NCBI GenBank assembly: GCA_016711875.1
Contig: JADJSD010000022.1
Location: forward strand, 62,001-126,000
Length of the DNA: 64,000 bases
Reading direction: 5' to 3'
Source: Betaproteobacteria bacterium
GTDB lineage: Bacteria > Pseudomonadota > Gammaproteobacteria > Burkholderiales > Usitatibacteraceae
The notes under the pieces were generated by a model. The model saw nothing but the letters and a program-made list of their open reading frames with translations. It did not search any database and was not told where the DNA came from. This document shows positions 1-9,884 of this stretch, one piece after another; positions within the stretch are counted from its first letter, which is position 1, and every line of letters begins with the position of its first letter. The position numbers and the translations under genes are program-made.

Positions 1-453
1 TTCCGCTTCATCGCGGAATCCGGGATCGAGGCGACCAAGCACCACGAAGGCAAGCTGCTCGAGCAGATCGACTTCAACGAGTGGGTCACGATGTCCATCC
101 AGCGCGCCGTCGAGAACGTCGGCAGCCGCCTGCAGGACGGGCTCGCGTTCCTCGCGACGGTCGGTTCGACCGCGCCGTTCGTGGGCCTCTTCGGCACCGT
201 GTGGGGCATCTACCACGCCCTCACGGCCATCGGCATCGCCGGCCAGGCGAGCATCGACAAGGTGGCCGGCCCCGTGGGCGAGGCGCTGATCATGACGGCC
301 TTCGGCCTGGCGGTCGCGGTGCCGGCGGTGCTCGGCTACAACTGGCTCGTGCGCCGCAACAAGGTCGCGATGGAGCACCTGCGCAGCTTCGGCGCGGACC
401 TGCACCTGGTCCTCGTGAGCGGGGCGGGCAAGAAGGCCGGCGCCAAGGGTTGA
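1..453 (+). CDS. exbB: ExbB/TolQ-type proton channel subunit, 5' truncated
   Basis: The last 150 residues of a MotA/TolQ/ExbB-family inner-membrane proton channel; the start lies before the window. Two hydrophobic stretches are visible, one around the conserved GLFGTVWGIY motif and one near the C-terminus (ALIMTAFGLAVAVPAVLGY), matching TM2 and TM3 of ExbB. The family forms a pentameric channel around ExbD and uses proton flow to energise TonB-dependent outer-membrane transport. Two exbD genes follow within 5 and 21 bases, so this is one transcription unit. It is distinct from the Tol-Pal tolQ at the other end of the window. TolQ-like naming is possible but the duplicated exbD favours a TonB system. 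Confidence 0.9.
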   Translation, partial: FRFIAESGIEATKHHEGKLLEQIDFNEWVTMSIQRAVENVGSRLQDGLAFLATVGSTAPFVGLFGTVWGIYHALTAIGIAGQASIDKVAGPVGEALIMTAFGLAVAVPAVLGYNWLVRRNKVAMEHLRSFGADLHLVLVSGAGKKAGAKG

Positions 454-457
454 TGCC

Positions 458-889
458 ATGGGCATGACCGTCGGACAGGAATCCGACCAGGAAGAGGAGG
501 TGATGTCGGCCATCAACACCACGCCGCTCGTCGACGTGATGCTGGTGCTGCTCATCATCTTCCTCATCACCATCCCGGTCGTGATCCAGCAGGTGCCGCT
601 CGAACTGCCGAAGGAACGCAACCTTCCCACGCAGACCAAGCCCGAGAACATCAACATCTCGATCAACAAGGACGGCGACGTCTTCTGGGGCACCGAGTTC
701 GTGCCCAACCAGAAGGCGCTCTTCGAGAAGCTGAAGGTGGTCGCGGTCATGAACCCCCAGCCCGAAGTGCACGTCCGCGCCGACGAGGGATCGCGTTACG
801 AGTTCGTGGGCCGCGTCGTCGCGACCTGCCAGCGCGCCTCGATCCTCAAGATCGGCTTCATCACCGAACCGCCCGCCCGGGCGCTCTAG
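458..889 (+). CDS. exbD: ExbD/TolR-type biopolymer transport protein (first copy)
   Basis: A 143-residue ExbD/TolR protein: short cytoplasmic N-terminus, a single membrane helix (about residues 24-44) and a periplasmic domain. The helix holds the conserved proton-pathway aspartate (D26 in TTPLVDVMLVLLI). It works with ExbB to couple proton motive force to TonB. It starts 5 bases after exbB and is followed by a second exbD of identical length. Confidence 0.9.
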   Translation: MGMTVGQESDQEEEVMSAINTTPLVDVMLVLLIIFLITIPVVIQQVPLELPKERNLPTQTKPENINISINKDGDVFWGTEFVPNQKALFEKLKVVAVMNPQPEVHVRADEGSRYEFVGRVVATCQRASILKIGFITEPPARAL

Positions 890-910
890 CCGAGGCGACA
901 AGGAACCCCC

Positions 911-1342
911 ATGGGCATGAACGTAGGCTCCGGCGGCGGCAGCAAGGACCCCGAAGTGATGGTCGACATCAACACCACGCCACTCATCGACGTGATGCTG
1001 GTGCTGCTCATCATGCTGATCATCACCATCCCGATCCAGACGCACGCGGTGAAGCTCAACATGCCGGTGGGCAATCCCCCGCCGCCGACCGAGCCTCCCG
1101 TCGTGATCGTGATCGAAGTCGACTTCGACGGCACGATCATCTGGAACGGCGAGACGGTCGCCGACCGGCCGACGCTCGACGAGAAATTCATCGTCGCTGC
1201 CCAGATGCCGAACCAGCCGGAATTCCACCTGCGCCCCAACAAGCTCGTGACGTACAAGCACGTGGCGGGGGTGATGGTCTCGGCGCAGAGCCATGGCATC
1301 ACCAAGATCGGCTTGGTCGGCGCCGAACAGTTCATCGACTGA
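911..1342 (+). CDS. exbD: ExbD/TolR-type biopolymer transport protein (second copy)
   Basis: A second 143-residue ExbD. Its membrane helix carries D27 in NTTPLIDVMLVLLI, the same channel signature as the copy upstream, but the periplasmic part differs and begins with a proline-rich stretch (PPPPTEPP). Paired exbD genes occur in systems that use two ExbD-like subunits per ExbB complex. No tonB is visible in the window. A strong GC hairpin follows at once, before the next gene. Confidence 0.9.
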   Translation: MGMNVGSGGGSKDPEVMVDINTTPLIDVMLVLLIMLIITIPIQTHAVKLNMPVGNPPPPTEPPVVIVIEVDFDGTIIWNGETVADRPTLDEKFIVAAQMPNQPEFHLRPNKLVTYKHVAGVMVSAQSHGITKIGLVGAEQFID

Positions 1343-1354
1343 TGTGACACGATC

Positions 1355-1385
1355 CCGGGGCCGCGCCGTGCCGGCGCGGCCCCGG
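1355..1385 (+). terminator. Perfect 13-bp GC hairpin after exbD
   Basis: CCGGGGCCGCGCC at 1355-1367 pairs perfectly with GGCGCGGCCCCGG at 1373-1385 around a 5-base loop. Only four T residues follow a few bases later, so it is not a textbook intrinsic terminator. It could be a weak terminator, an RNA-stability element or an attenuator between the exb genes and the TPR gene. Confidence 0.45.
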
Positions 1386-1414
1386 TGCATTTTCGGAAAC
1401 CGGAGAATCGCCCG

Positions 1415-2632
1415 ATGATGAATACCGCTTCCGTCCGCCGAATCCTGGCCGGCGCTTTCGCCGCCGCCGCGCTCGCGGCCGCACCCCTGGCCCTCGCGCA
1501 GGAGACCGTCCGAGCCGACGTGGGCAAGGCCCTGCAGGCCGCGCAGGCGCTCTCGAAATCCGGCAAGCACAGGGAGGCGCTCGCCAAGGTGGCGGAGGCC
1601 GAAGCCGTATCCGGACGCACGCAGTTCGAGAACTACACGATCCAGCGCACCAAGGGCAGCATCGCCGCCACCGCGGGCGACAACGACACCGCCGCCAAGG
1701 CGTTCGAGGCGGTGATCGCCTCGGGCAAGTCTCCGGCCGGCGAAAACCTGAAGATGATGCAGGCCGTCGCCGGGCTCTACTACCGCGGCAAGGACTACCC
1801 GAAGGCCGCCACGTGGGCCGCCCGCTACCAGAAGGAAGGCGGCACGGATCCGTCGATGCGCACGCTGCTCGTGCAGTCCTACTTCCTGGGCAACGATTGC
1901 GCTTCCGTCTCGAAGACGGTCGGCGAGAGCGACGGGAACGGGCGCAAGGCCACGGAGGAAGAACTCCAGATCCTCGCCAACTGCTACCTGAAGCAGAAGG
2001 ACAACCAGGGCTACGTGTCCGCGATCGAGCGCCTGGTCCTCCACTACCCGAAGAAGGAATACTGGACGGACCTCCTCAACCGCGTGCAGAAGAAGAACGG
2101 CTTCTCCGACCGGTTCTCCCTCGACATCTACCGGCTCAAGCTCGCCACCGGCAACATCAATTCGGCCAACGACTACCTCGAGATGACGCAGCTCGCGCTC
2201 CAGGCCGGCTTCCCGACCGAGGCGAAGAAGATCGTCGACAAGGGCTACGCGGCCGGTGTACTCGGCACGGGCAAGGACGCGGAGCGGCACAAGCGGCTCA
2301 AGGACCTCGCCGACAAGACGGCGTCGGAATCCCTGGCCGCTCGCGCGCAGGCCGAGAAGGAAGCCGCCGCGGACAAGTCCGGTAATGCCCTGGTGAGCAT
2401 CGGCTACAACTACGTGACCGAGGGCGCCGCGCAGAAGGGCCTTGCGCTCATGGAAGAGGGCCTCAAGAAGGGCGGCCTCAAGCGTCCGGAAGACGCGAAG
2501 CTCCTGCTGGGCACGGCGCAGCTCCAGGGCGGCGCCAAGGCGCGGGCGGTGCAGACGCTCAAGACCGTCCAGGGCACGGACGGCGCGGCCGATCTCGCGA
2601 AGCTCTGGACGCTCATCGCCCAGCGCGGCTGA
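1415..2632 (+). CDS. Secreted TPR-repeat protein
   Basis: A 405-residue protein with a clear Sec signal peptide (MMNTASVRR, a hydrophobic Ala-rich core, cleavage near ALAQ) followed by helical, Ala/Lys-rich tetratricopeptide-like repeats. The start at the ATG-ATG pair 1415/1418 is chosen because the signal peptide begins there; an upstream in-frame ATG at 1385 falls at the end of the hairpin and would add only non-signal residues. It lies behind the exbBDD genes, a position often taken by a periplasmic partner of TonB systems. The exact partner or substrate cannot be seen from sequence. Confidence 0.75.
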   Translation: MMNTASVRRILAGAFAAAALAAAPLALAQETVRADVGKALQAAQALSKSGKHREALAKVAEAEAVSGRTQFENYTIQRTKGSIAATAGDNDTAAKAFEAVIASGKSPAGENLKMMQAVAGLYYRGKDYPKAATWAARYQKEGGTDPSMRTLLVQSYFLGNDCASVSKTVGESDGNGRKATEEELQILANCYLKQKDNQGYVSAIERLVLHYPKKEYWTDLLNRVQKKNGFSDRFSLDIYRLKLATGNINSANDYLEMTQLALQAGFPTEAKKIVDKGYAAGVLGTGKDAERHKRLKDLADKTASESLAARAQAEKEAAADKSGNALVSIGYNYVTEGAAQKGLALMEEGLKKGGLKRPEDAKLLLGTAQLQGGAKARAVQTLKTVQGTDGAADLAKLWTLIAQRG

Positions 2633-2684
2633 CGCGCCCGCGGGTCCGCGGAGGCGGCCGGCCTGCGGTATCCTGAAGGTCCGC

Positions 2685-3479
2685 ATGAAAGCCTACCTGG
2701 ACCTCATGCGCCACGTGCTCGAGCACGGCGCGCGCAAGACCGACCGCACCGGGACGGGGACCCTCTCCGTCTTCGGCTACCAGATGCGCTTCGATCTGGC
2801 GGAGGGTTTTCCCCTGCTCACCACCAAGAAGGTCCACCTGAAGAGCGTCATCCACGAGCTCCTGTGGTTCCTCCAGGGCTCGACGAACGTGGACTACCTT
2901 CGGCGCCACGGCGTCACCATCTGGGACGAATGGGCCGACGCCCGGGGCGAACTGGGACCGGTCTATGGGGCGCAGTGGCGCTCGTGGCCGGCACCGGACG
3001 GGCGGCGCCTGGACCAGCTCACCGAGGTCATTCAGCAGATCCGGTCGAGTCCCGACTCCAGGCGCCTCATCGTGTCGGCCTGGAACGTGGCCGAGATCCC
3101 GAAAATGGCCCTGGCGCCCTGCCATGCGTTCTTCCAGTTCTACGTCTGCGACGGACGCCTGTCGTGCCAGCTCTACCAGCGAAGCGCGGACATCTTCCTG
3201 GGCGTGCCCTTCAATATCGCCTCGTATGCGCTTCTCACGATGATGGTCGCGCAGGTGACAGGCCTCAAGCCGGGAGAATTCGTCCACACGTTCGGTGACG
3301 CGCACCTGTACATCAATCACCTGGACCAGGCGCGCGAGCAACTCTCCCGCGAGCCGCGCACGCTCCCGGTGATGCGGCTGGATCCTTCCGTGGCCGACCT
3401 CTTCGCGTTCCGGTACGAGCACTTCACGCTCGAGGGCTACGATCCGCACCCCGCCATCCGGGCCCCGATCGCCGTCTGA
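2685..3479 (+). CDS. thyA: Thymidylate synthase
   Basis: Makes dTMP from dUMP using methylenetetrahydrofolate. The protein is 264 residues, the same length as the E. coli enzyme, and the catalytic cysteine is at position 146 (LAPCHAFFQFYV). The substrate-binding segment around QLYQRSADIFLGVPFNI is intact. folA follows 4 bases later, the usual pairing, because the reaction oxidises the folate that dihydrofolate reductase recycles. An in-frame extension upstream to 2442 exists but would run into the TPR gene, so the start at 2685 is preferred. Confidence 0.97.
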   Translation: MKAYLDLMRHVLEHGARKTDRTGTGTLSVFGYQMRFDLAEGFPLLTTKKVHLKSVIHELLWFLQGSTNVDYLRRHGVTIWDEWADARGELGPVYGAQWRSWPAPDGRRLDQLTEVIQQIRSSPDSRRLIVSAWNVAEIPKMALAPCHAFFQFYVCDGRLSCQLYQRSADIFLGVPFNIASYALLTMMVAQVTGLKPGEFVHTFGDAHLYINHLDQAREQLSREPRTLPVMRLDPSVADLFAFRYEHFTLEGYDPHPAIRAPIAV

Positions 3480-3483
3480 TTCC

Positions 3484-3981
3484 ATGATCCGCTCCCTCAT
3501 CGTGGCCCGCGCGGCCAACGGCGTCATCGGCCGGGACAACGGGATGCCCTGGCACCTGCCGGCCGATCTCGCCCACTTCAAGCGAACCACGCTGGGCCGG
3601 CCCGTCATCATGGGGCGGCGCACGTGGGAATCCATCGGCCGTCCCCTGCCCGGCCGGCGGAACATCGTCGTGACCCGGAGTGCGAACTTCCCCGCCGCGG
3701 GCGCGGAGGTCGTGGGGTCGTTGGAGGCGGCCTGGCGCGCGGTGGCCGACGCGGACGAGGTCTTCGTCATCGGCGGCGGGCAACTGTACGCCGAGGCCTT
3801 GCCGGGCGCCGACCGGATCTACGTCACGGAGATCGGCGAAGCGATCGAGGGCGACACGCGTTTCCCCGACCTCGAACCGCGGGACTGGAAGGAAACGCTC
3901 CTCGGGGAGCGCGTCCCGGACGAACGCAACGCCTTCCCCCTGCGCTTCCTCCTGCTGGAGCGGGCCCGTCCCCCGCGTTGA
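3484..3981 (+). CDS. folA: Dihydrofolate reductase
   Basis: A 165-residue enzyme reducing dihydrofolate to tetrahydrofolate with NADPH. The N-terminus shows the family signature (GRDNGMPWHLPADLAHF), with active-site aspartate D28, and the nucleotide-binding segments VIMGRRTWESIG and VIGGGQLY. It starts 4 bases after thyA and is probably translated from the same message. Confidence 0.97.
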   Translation: MIRSLIVARAANGVIGRDNGMPWHLPADLAHFKRTTLGRPVIMGRRTWESIGRPLPGRRNIVVTRSANFPAAGAEVVGSLEAAWRAVADADEVFVIGGGQLYAEALPGADRIYVTEIGEAIEGDTRFPDLEPRDWKETLLGERVPDERNAFPLRFLLLERARPPR

Positions 3982-4024
3982 CTGCGCTCAACGGCCTCCC
4001 GGGGCCATGGGCTAGACTCGAGGC

Positions 4025-6379
<2,355 letters not shown>

Positions 6380-6383
6380 ACCC

Positions 6384-6539
6384 ATGGACATTCTCTACCT
6401 GCTGATTCCCGTGAGCCTGGCGATCGTTTTCGTGATCGGCGTGATCTTCTGGTGGGCCATTTCGGCCGGCCAGTTCGACGAGCTCGACCACGAGAGCCGG
6501 TCCGTCGTCCGCGACGAGGACGCCCCGCCCCCCCCCTAG
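6384..6539 (+). CDS. ccoS: cbb3 oxidase maturation protein CcoS
   Basis: A 51-residue single-helix membrane protein. The hydrophobic N-terminus ends in VIFWWAISAGQFDELD, the hallmark of CcoS, followed by a short acidic and proline-rich tail. CcoS is needed for cofactor insertion into cbb3 oxidase. It starts 4 bases after ccoI. Confidence 0.93.
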   Translation: MDILYLLIPVSLAIVFVIGVIFWWAISAGQFDELDHESRSVVRDEDAPPPP

Positions 6540-6603
6540 CGGCAGCTCCCGGCCCGCCGTTCGCCCGCCCGGGGAATTCCCACGCGCGGGGATATTCCCG
6601 GTT

Positions 6604-6617
6604 TTGACCTGAATCAA
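6604..6617 (+). promoter_or_regulatory. FNR box upstream of ccoN
   Basis: TTGAC-CTGA-ATCAA matches the FNR/Anr consensus TTGAT-N4-ATCAA with one mismatch. Its centre (6610.5) lies about 41 bases before the start expected from the -10-like TATAGT at 6639-6644, the spacing of a class II FNR-activated promoter. An FNR gene is encoded at 15996-16736. Microaerobic activation of ccoN is the expected outcome. Confidence 0.87.
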
Positions 6618-6638
6618 GCCCGGCGATACCCCCCCCGA

Positions 6639-6644
6639 TATAGT
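6639..6644 (+). promoter_or_regulatory. -10 element of the ccoN promoter
   Basis: TATAGT lies 22 bases past the FNR box and predicts transcription starting near 6651, leaving a leader of about 55 bases before the ccoN ATG at 6707. No separate -35 is needed in this promoter class. Confidence 0.6.
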
Positions 6645-6706
6645 CCGGTCAGGTACGCCGGACCGGGTCCGTCCATGGGCGTGCGCCAGTTTCCAGGGAG
6701 CCTTCG

Positions 6707-8155
6707 ATGAACGACACGCAATACAACTACAAGGTGGTACGGCAGTTCGCCGTGATGACCGTGATCTGGGGCATCGTCGGGATGCTCGTCGGGGTCATCA
6801 TCGCCGCGCAGCTTGCTTGGCCGGCGCTCAACTTCGACATCCCGTTCCTGACCTACGGGCGCCTGCGCCCGCTGCACACCAACGCGGTGATTTTCGCGTT
6901 CGGCGGCAGCGCGCTCTTCGCGACTTCCTACTACGCCGTCCAGCGCACCTGTCACACGCGCCTTTTCGGCGGGCCGCTGGCCGCCTTCACCTTCTGGGGA
7001 TGGCAGCTCATCATCGTGCTCGCCGCCGTGACGCTGCCCCTGGGCTTCACCACCGGCAAGGAATACGCCGAGCTGGAATGGCCCATCGACATCCTGATCG
7101 CCGTGGTGTGGGTCTCCTACGCCATCGTGTTCTTCGGGACCCTCGCCACGCGCAAGGTCAAGCACATCTACGTGGCCAACTGGTTCTTCGGCGCCTTCAT
7201 CCTCACGGTGGCTCTCCTGCACATCGTGAACAGCATCGAGAGCCCGGCGGGATTCCTGAAGTCGTACTCGGCCTACGCGGGTGTCCAGGACGCGATGGTG
7301 CAGTGGTGGTACGGCCACAATGCCGTGGGATTCTTCCTCACGGCGGGCTTCCTGGGAATGATGTACTACTTCGTGCCCAAGCAGGCCGGGCGCCCGGTGT
7401 ACTCCTACCGCCTGTCGATCGTGCACTTCTGGGCCCTCATCTTCACGTACATGTGGGCGGGCCCGCACCACCTGCACTACACGGCGCTGCCCGACTGGGC
7501 ACAGTCCCTGGGCATGGTCTTCTCGCTCATCCTGCTCGCGCCCTCGTGGGGCGGCATGATCAACGGGATCATGACGCTCTCCGGCGCCTGGCACAAACTG
7601 CGCACGGACCCGATCCTCAAGTTCCTCATCGTCTCGCTCTCGTTCTACGGCATGTCCACCTTCGAGGGCCCGATGATGTCGATCAAGACCGTGAACGCCC
7701 TGTCGCACTACACCGACTGGACCGTCGGCCACGTGCATTCCGGCGCGCTCGGCTGGGTCGCGATGATCTCCGTCGGCAGCCTCTACTACCTCATCCCGCG
7801 CCTCTTCGGCCGCTCGGAGATGTATTCGGTGAAGGCGATCACGCTGCACTTCTGGACCACCACCATCGGCATCGTCCTCTACATCGCCTCGATGTGGATC
7901 GCCGGCGTGATGCAGGGCCTCATGTGGCGCGCCGTGAACGACGACGGCACCCTCACCTACACGTTCGTCGAGAGCGTGAAGGCGACGTACCCGTACTACG
8001 TGATCCGCCTGACCGGCGGCGTGCTGGTTCTCTCCGGCATGTTCGTGATGCTCTGGAACGTCGTGAAGACCATCGGCGCCGGCAAGGCCGTCGAGGCCAC
8101 GATCCCGGCGGTGTCCGCCGGCTCGGGTTTCGACGCCCCCGCCCACGCGCACTGA
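6707..8155 (+). CDS. ccoN: cbb3 cytochrome c oxidase subunit I (CcoN)
   Basis: The 482-residue catalytic subunit of the high-affinity cbb3 oxidase; it holds heme b and the heme b3/CuB oxygen-reducing centre in the inner membrane. About twelve hydrophobic segments are visible. Histidine-rich metal-binding stretches include WYGHNAVGFFLTAGFLG, AGPHHLHYTALPDW and VGHVHSGALGW, as expected for the heme-copper family. It opens the ccoNOQP operon behind an FNR promoter; ccoO follows after 10 bases. Confidence 0.97.
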   Translation: MNDTQYNYKVVRQFAVMTVIWGIVGMLVGVIIAAQLAWPALNFDIPFLTYGRLRPLHTNAVIFAFGGSALFATSYYAVQRTCHTRLFGGPLAAFTFWGWQLIIVLAAVTLPLGFTTGKEYAELEWPIDILIAVVWVSYAIVFFGTLATRKVKHIYVANWFFGAFILTVALLHIVNSIESPAGFLKSYSAYAGVQDAMVQWWYGHNAVGFFLTAGFLGMMYYFVPKQAGRPVYSYRLSIVHFWALIFTYMWAGPHHLHYTALPDWAQSLGMVFSLILLAPSWGGMINGIMTLSGAWHKLRTDPILKFLIVSLSFYGMSTFEGPMMSIKTVNALSHYTDWTVGHVHSGALGWVAMISVGSLYYLIPRLFGRSEMYSVKAITLHFWTTTIGIVLYIASMWIAGVMQGLMWRAVNDDGTLTYTFVESVKATYPYYVIRLTGGVLVLSGMFVMLWNVVKTIGAGKAVEATIPAVSAGSGFDAPAHAH

Positions 8156-8165
8156 GAGGGACGCC

Positions 8166-8780
8166 ATGAAACTCACCCACGACATCATCGAGCAGAAGAC
8201 CGGTCTCATGGCCATCCTCGTCGTGCTCCTCGTGAGCGTCGGCGGCCTGGTCGAGATCGTCCCCCTGTATTTCCAGCGATCCACGACGGAACCGGTCTCG
8301 GGCCTCAAGCCCTATGACGCGCTGCGGCTCGCCGGGCGCGACGTCTACCTGCGCGAGGGCTGCTACAACTGCCACTCGCAGATGGTCCGTCCGTTCCGCG
8401 CGGAAGTGGAACGTTACGGCCACTATTCCGTGGCCGGCGAGTTCGTCTACGACCATCCGTTCCAGTGGGGCAGCAAGCGCACCGGGCCGGACCTCGCCCG
8501 CGTCGGCGGCCGCTACAGCGACGACTGGCACCGCACGCACCTGCGCAACCCGCGCGACCTCGTGCCCGAGTCGAACATGCCCGGCTACCCGTGGCTCGCG
8601 AAGACGCCTGTCGCCGCCGACGAGATGCCCGCCCGCATGCGCGCGCTTCGCCGCGTCGGCGTGCCCTACACGGACGCCGAGATCGACCAGGCGCCCAAGT
8701 CCGTGGCCGGGAAGACCGAGGAGGATGCGCTGATCGCCTACCTCCAGGAACTCGGCACCGTCATCAAGTCGCGGAGGTAG
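8166..8780 (+). CDS. ccoO: cbb3 oxidase subunit II, mono-heme cytochrome c (CcoO)
   Basis: A 204-residue membrane-anchored cytochrome c. After an N-terminal helix it shows one heme c motif (CYNCH, in REGCYNCHSQMVRPF) and the conserved segment GSKRTGPDLARVGGRY. It passes electrons from CcoP to CcoN. ccoQ starts 2 bases after its stop. Confidence 0.97.
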   Translation: MKLTHDIIEQKTGLMAILVVLLVSVGGLVEIVPLYFQRSTTEPVSGLKPYDALRLAGRDVYLREGCYNCHSQMVRPFRAEVERYGHYSVAGEFVYDHPFQWGSKRTGPDLARVGGRYSDDWHRTHLRNPRDLVPESNMPGYPWLAKTPVAADEMPARMRALRRVGVPYTDAEIDQAPKSVAGKTEEDALIAYLQELGTVIKSRR

Positions 8781-8782
8781 CC

Positions 8783-8956
8783 ATGGACATCAACACCATC
8801 CGCACGTCCATCACCGTGCTCGCGATGATCGCCTTCCTGGGCATCGTGGCCTGGGCGTGGTCCTCCGGCCGCCGCGCCGATTTCGACGCGGCTTCGCGCC
8901 TGCCCCTCGACGAGGATGACCCCTCGCACGACGCCCCCCGGGAGAACAAGCAATGA
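8783..8956 (+). CDS. ccoQ: cbb3 oxidase subunit CcoQ/FixQ
   Basis: A 57-residue single-helix protein (helix about residues 10-28, ending AWAWSSGRRADFD) with an acidic tail, the standard form of CcoQ. It stabilises the interaction of CcoP with the CcoNO core. Its stop overlaps the ccoP start by four bases (ATGA), indicating translational coupling. Confidence 0.9.
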   Translation: MDINTIRTSITVLAMIAFLGIVAWAWSSGRRADFDAASRLPLDEDDPSHDAPRENKQ

Positions 8957-9867
8957 GCGACTTCGTCGACGGCTTCTGGAACCTGTACATCGCCGGCATT
9001 TCCATCGTCTCCATCATCGGCTGCGCCGTGCTGCTCACCATGCAGCACCAGAAGCGCATCCCCGGCCAGGCGGTCGGCACCACGGGTCACGAGTGGGACG
9101 AGGACCTCGCCGAATACAACAACGCGCTGCCCAAGTGGTGGATGTGGCTCTTCTGGATCACGATCGTCTTCGCCCTGCTCTACCTGGCCCTGTACCCCGG
9201 CCTGGGCACCTTCAAGGGCATGCTCGGCTGGTCGTCCACCGGGCAATACAAGGCGGAACAGGCCAGTGCCGATACGCAGTACGGCCCGGTGTTCGCCAAG
9301 TACGGCGCCATGGAGATCCCCGCCATCGCCAAGGATCCGCAAGGTCGTGCCATGGGCGAACGGCTCTTCCTCACCTACTGCTCGCAGTGCCACGGATCCG
9401 ACGCCCGCGGGGCCAAGGGCTACCCGAACCTCGCCGACGGCGACTGGCTCTACGGCGGCGACCCGGCCGTGATCCTCGCCTCGATCATGGAATGGCGCAA
9501 CGGCGTGATGCCCCCCATGGGTGCCGCGGTGGGCGGCCCGGACGGCGTGAAGGAACTCGCGAACTACGTCCTGTCCCTCTCGGGCTCGACGCACGACGCG
9601 AAGCTCGCGGAAGCCGGCAAGGCCAAGTTCGCCGTCTGCGCCGCCTGCCACGGGCCGGAAGCCAAGGGCAACCCGCAGCTGGGCGCCCCGAACCTCACCG
9701 ACAAGACCTGGCTCTACGGCGGCAGCCTCGCGACGATCAGCGAGACGATCGACAAGGGCCGCGCCAACCGCATGCCCGCGCACAAGGACTTCCTCGGCCC
9801 GGAACGCTCCAGGATCCTCGCGGCATACGTCTGGGGGCTTTCCGGCACCCAGGTCGCGCCGAAGTGA
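8953..9867 (+). CDS. ccoP: cbb3 oxidase subunit III, di-heme cytochrome c (CcoP)
   Basis: A 304-residue membrane cytochrome with two c-type heme motifs, CSQCH and CAACH, each in its own domain, after two N-terminal membrane segments. The region HEWDEDLAEYNNALPKWW is typical of CcoP. It is the electron entry point of the oxidase. ccoG begins 17 bases later. Confidence 0.96.
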   Translation: MSDFVDGFWNLYIAGISIVSIIGCAVLLTMQHQKRIPGQAVGTTGHEWDEDLAEYNNALPKWWMWLFWITIVFALLYLALYPGLGTFKGMLGWSSTGQYKAEQASADTQYGPVFAKYGAMEIPAIAKDPQGRAMGERLFLTYCSQCHGSDARGAKGYPNLADGDWLYGGDPAVILASIMEWRNGVMPPMGAAVGGPDGVKELANYVLSLSGSTHDAKLAEAGKAKFAVCAACHGPEAKGNPQLGAPNLTDKTWLYGGSLATISETIDKGRANRMPAHKDFLGPERSRILAAYVWGLSGTQVAPK

Positions 9868-9884
9868 TGAGGTAAGCCAGCCCC

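Noticed and set aside
290..2686. 798-residue minus-strand open frame across exbD, the TPR gene and their spacer
   Set aside because: It is antisense to several clear genes, is low in complexity (Arg/Asp/His-rich), and shows no domain; a GC-rich artefact.
6540..6600. Possible extra small gene between ccoS and ccoN
   Set aside because: No ribosome site or coding pattern; the gap is the FNR promoter region.
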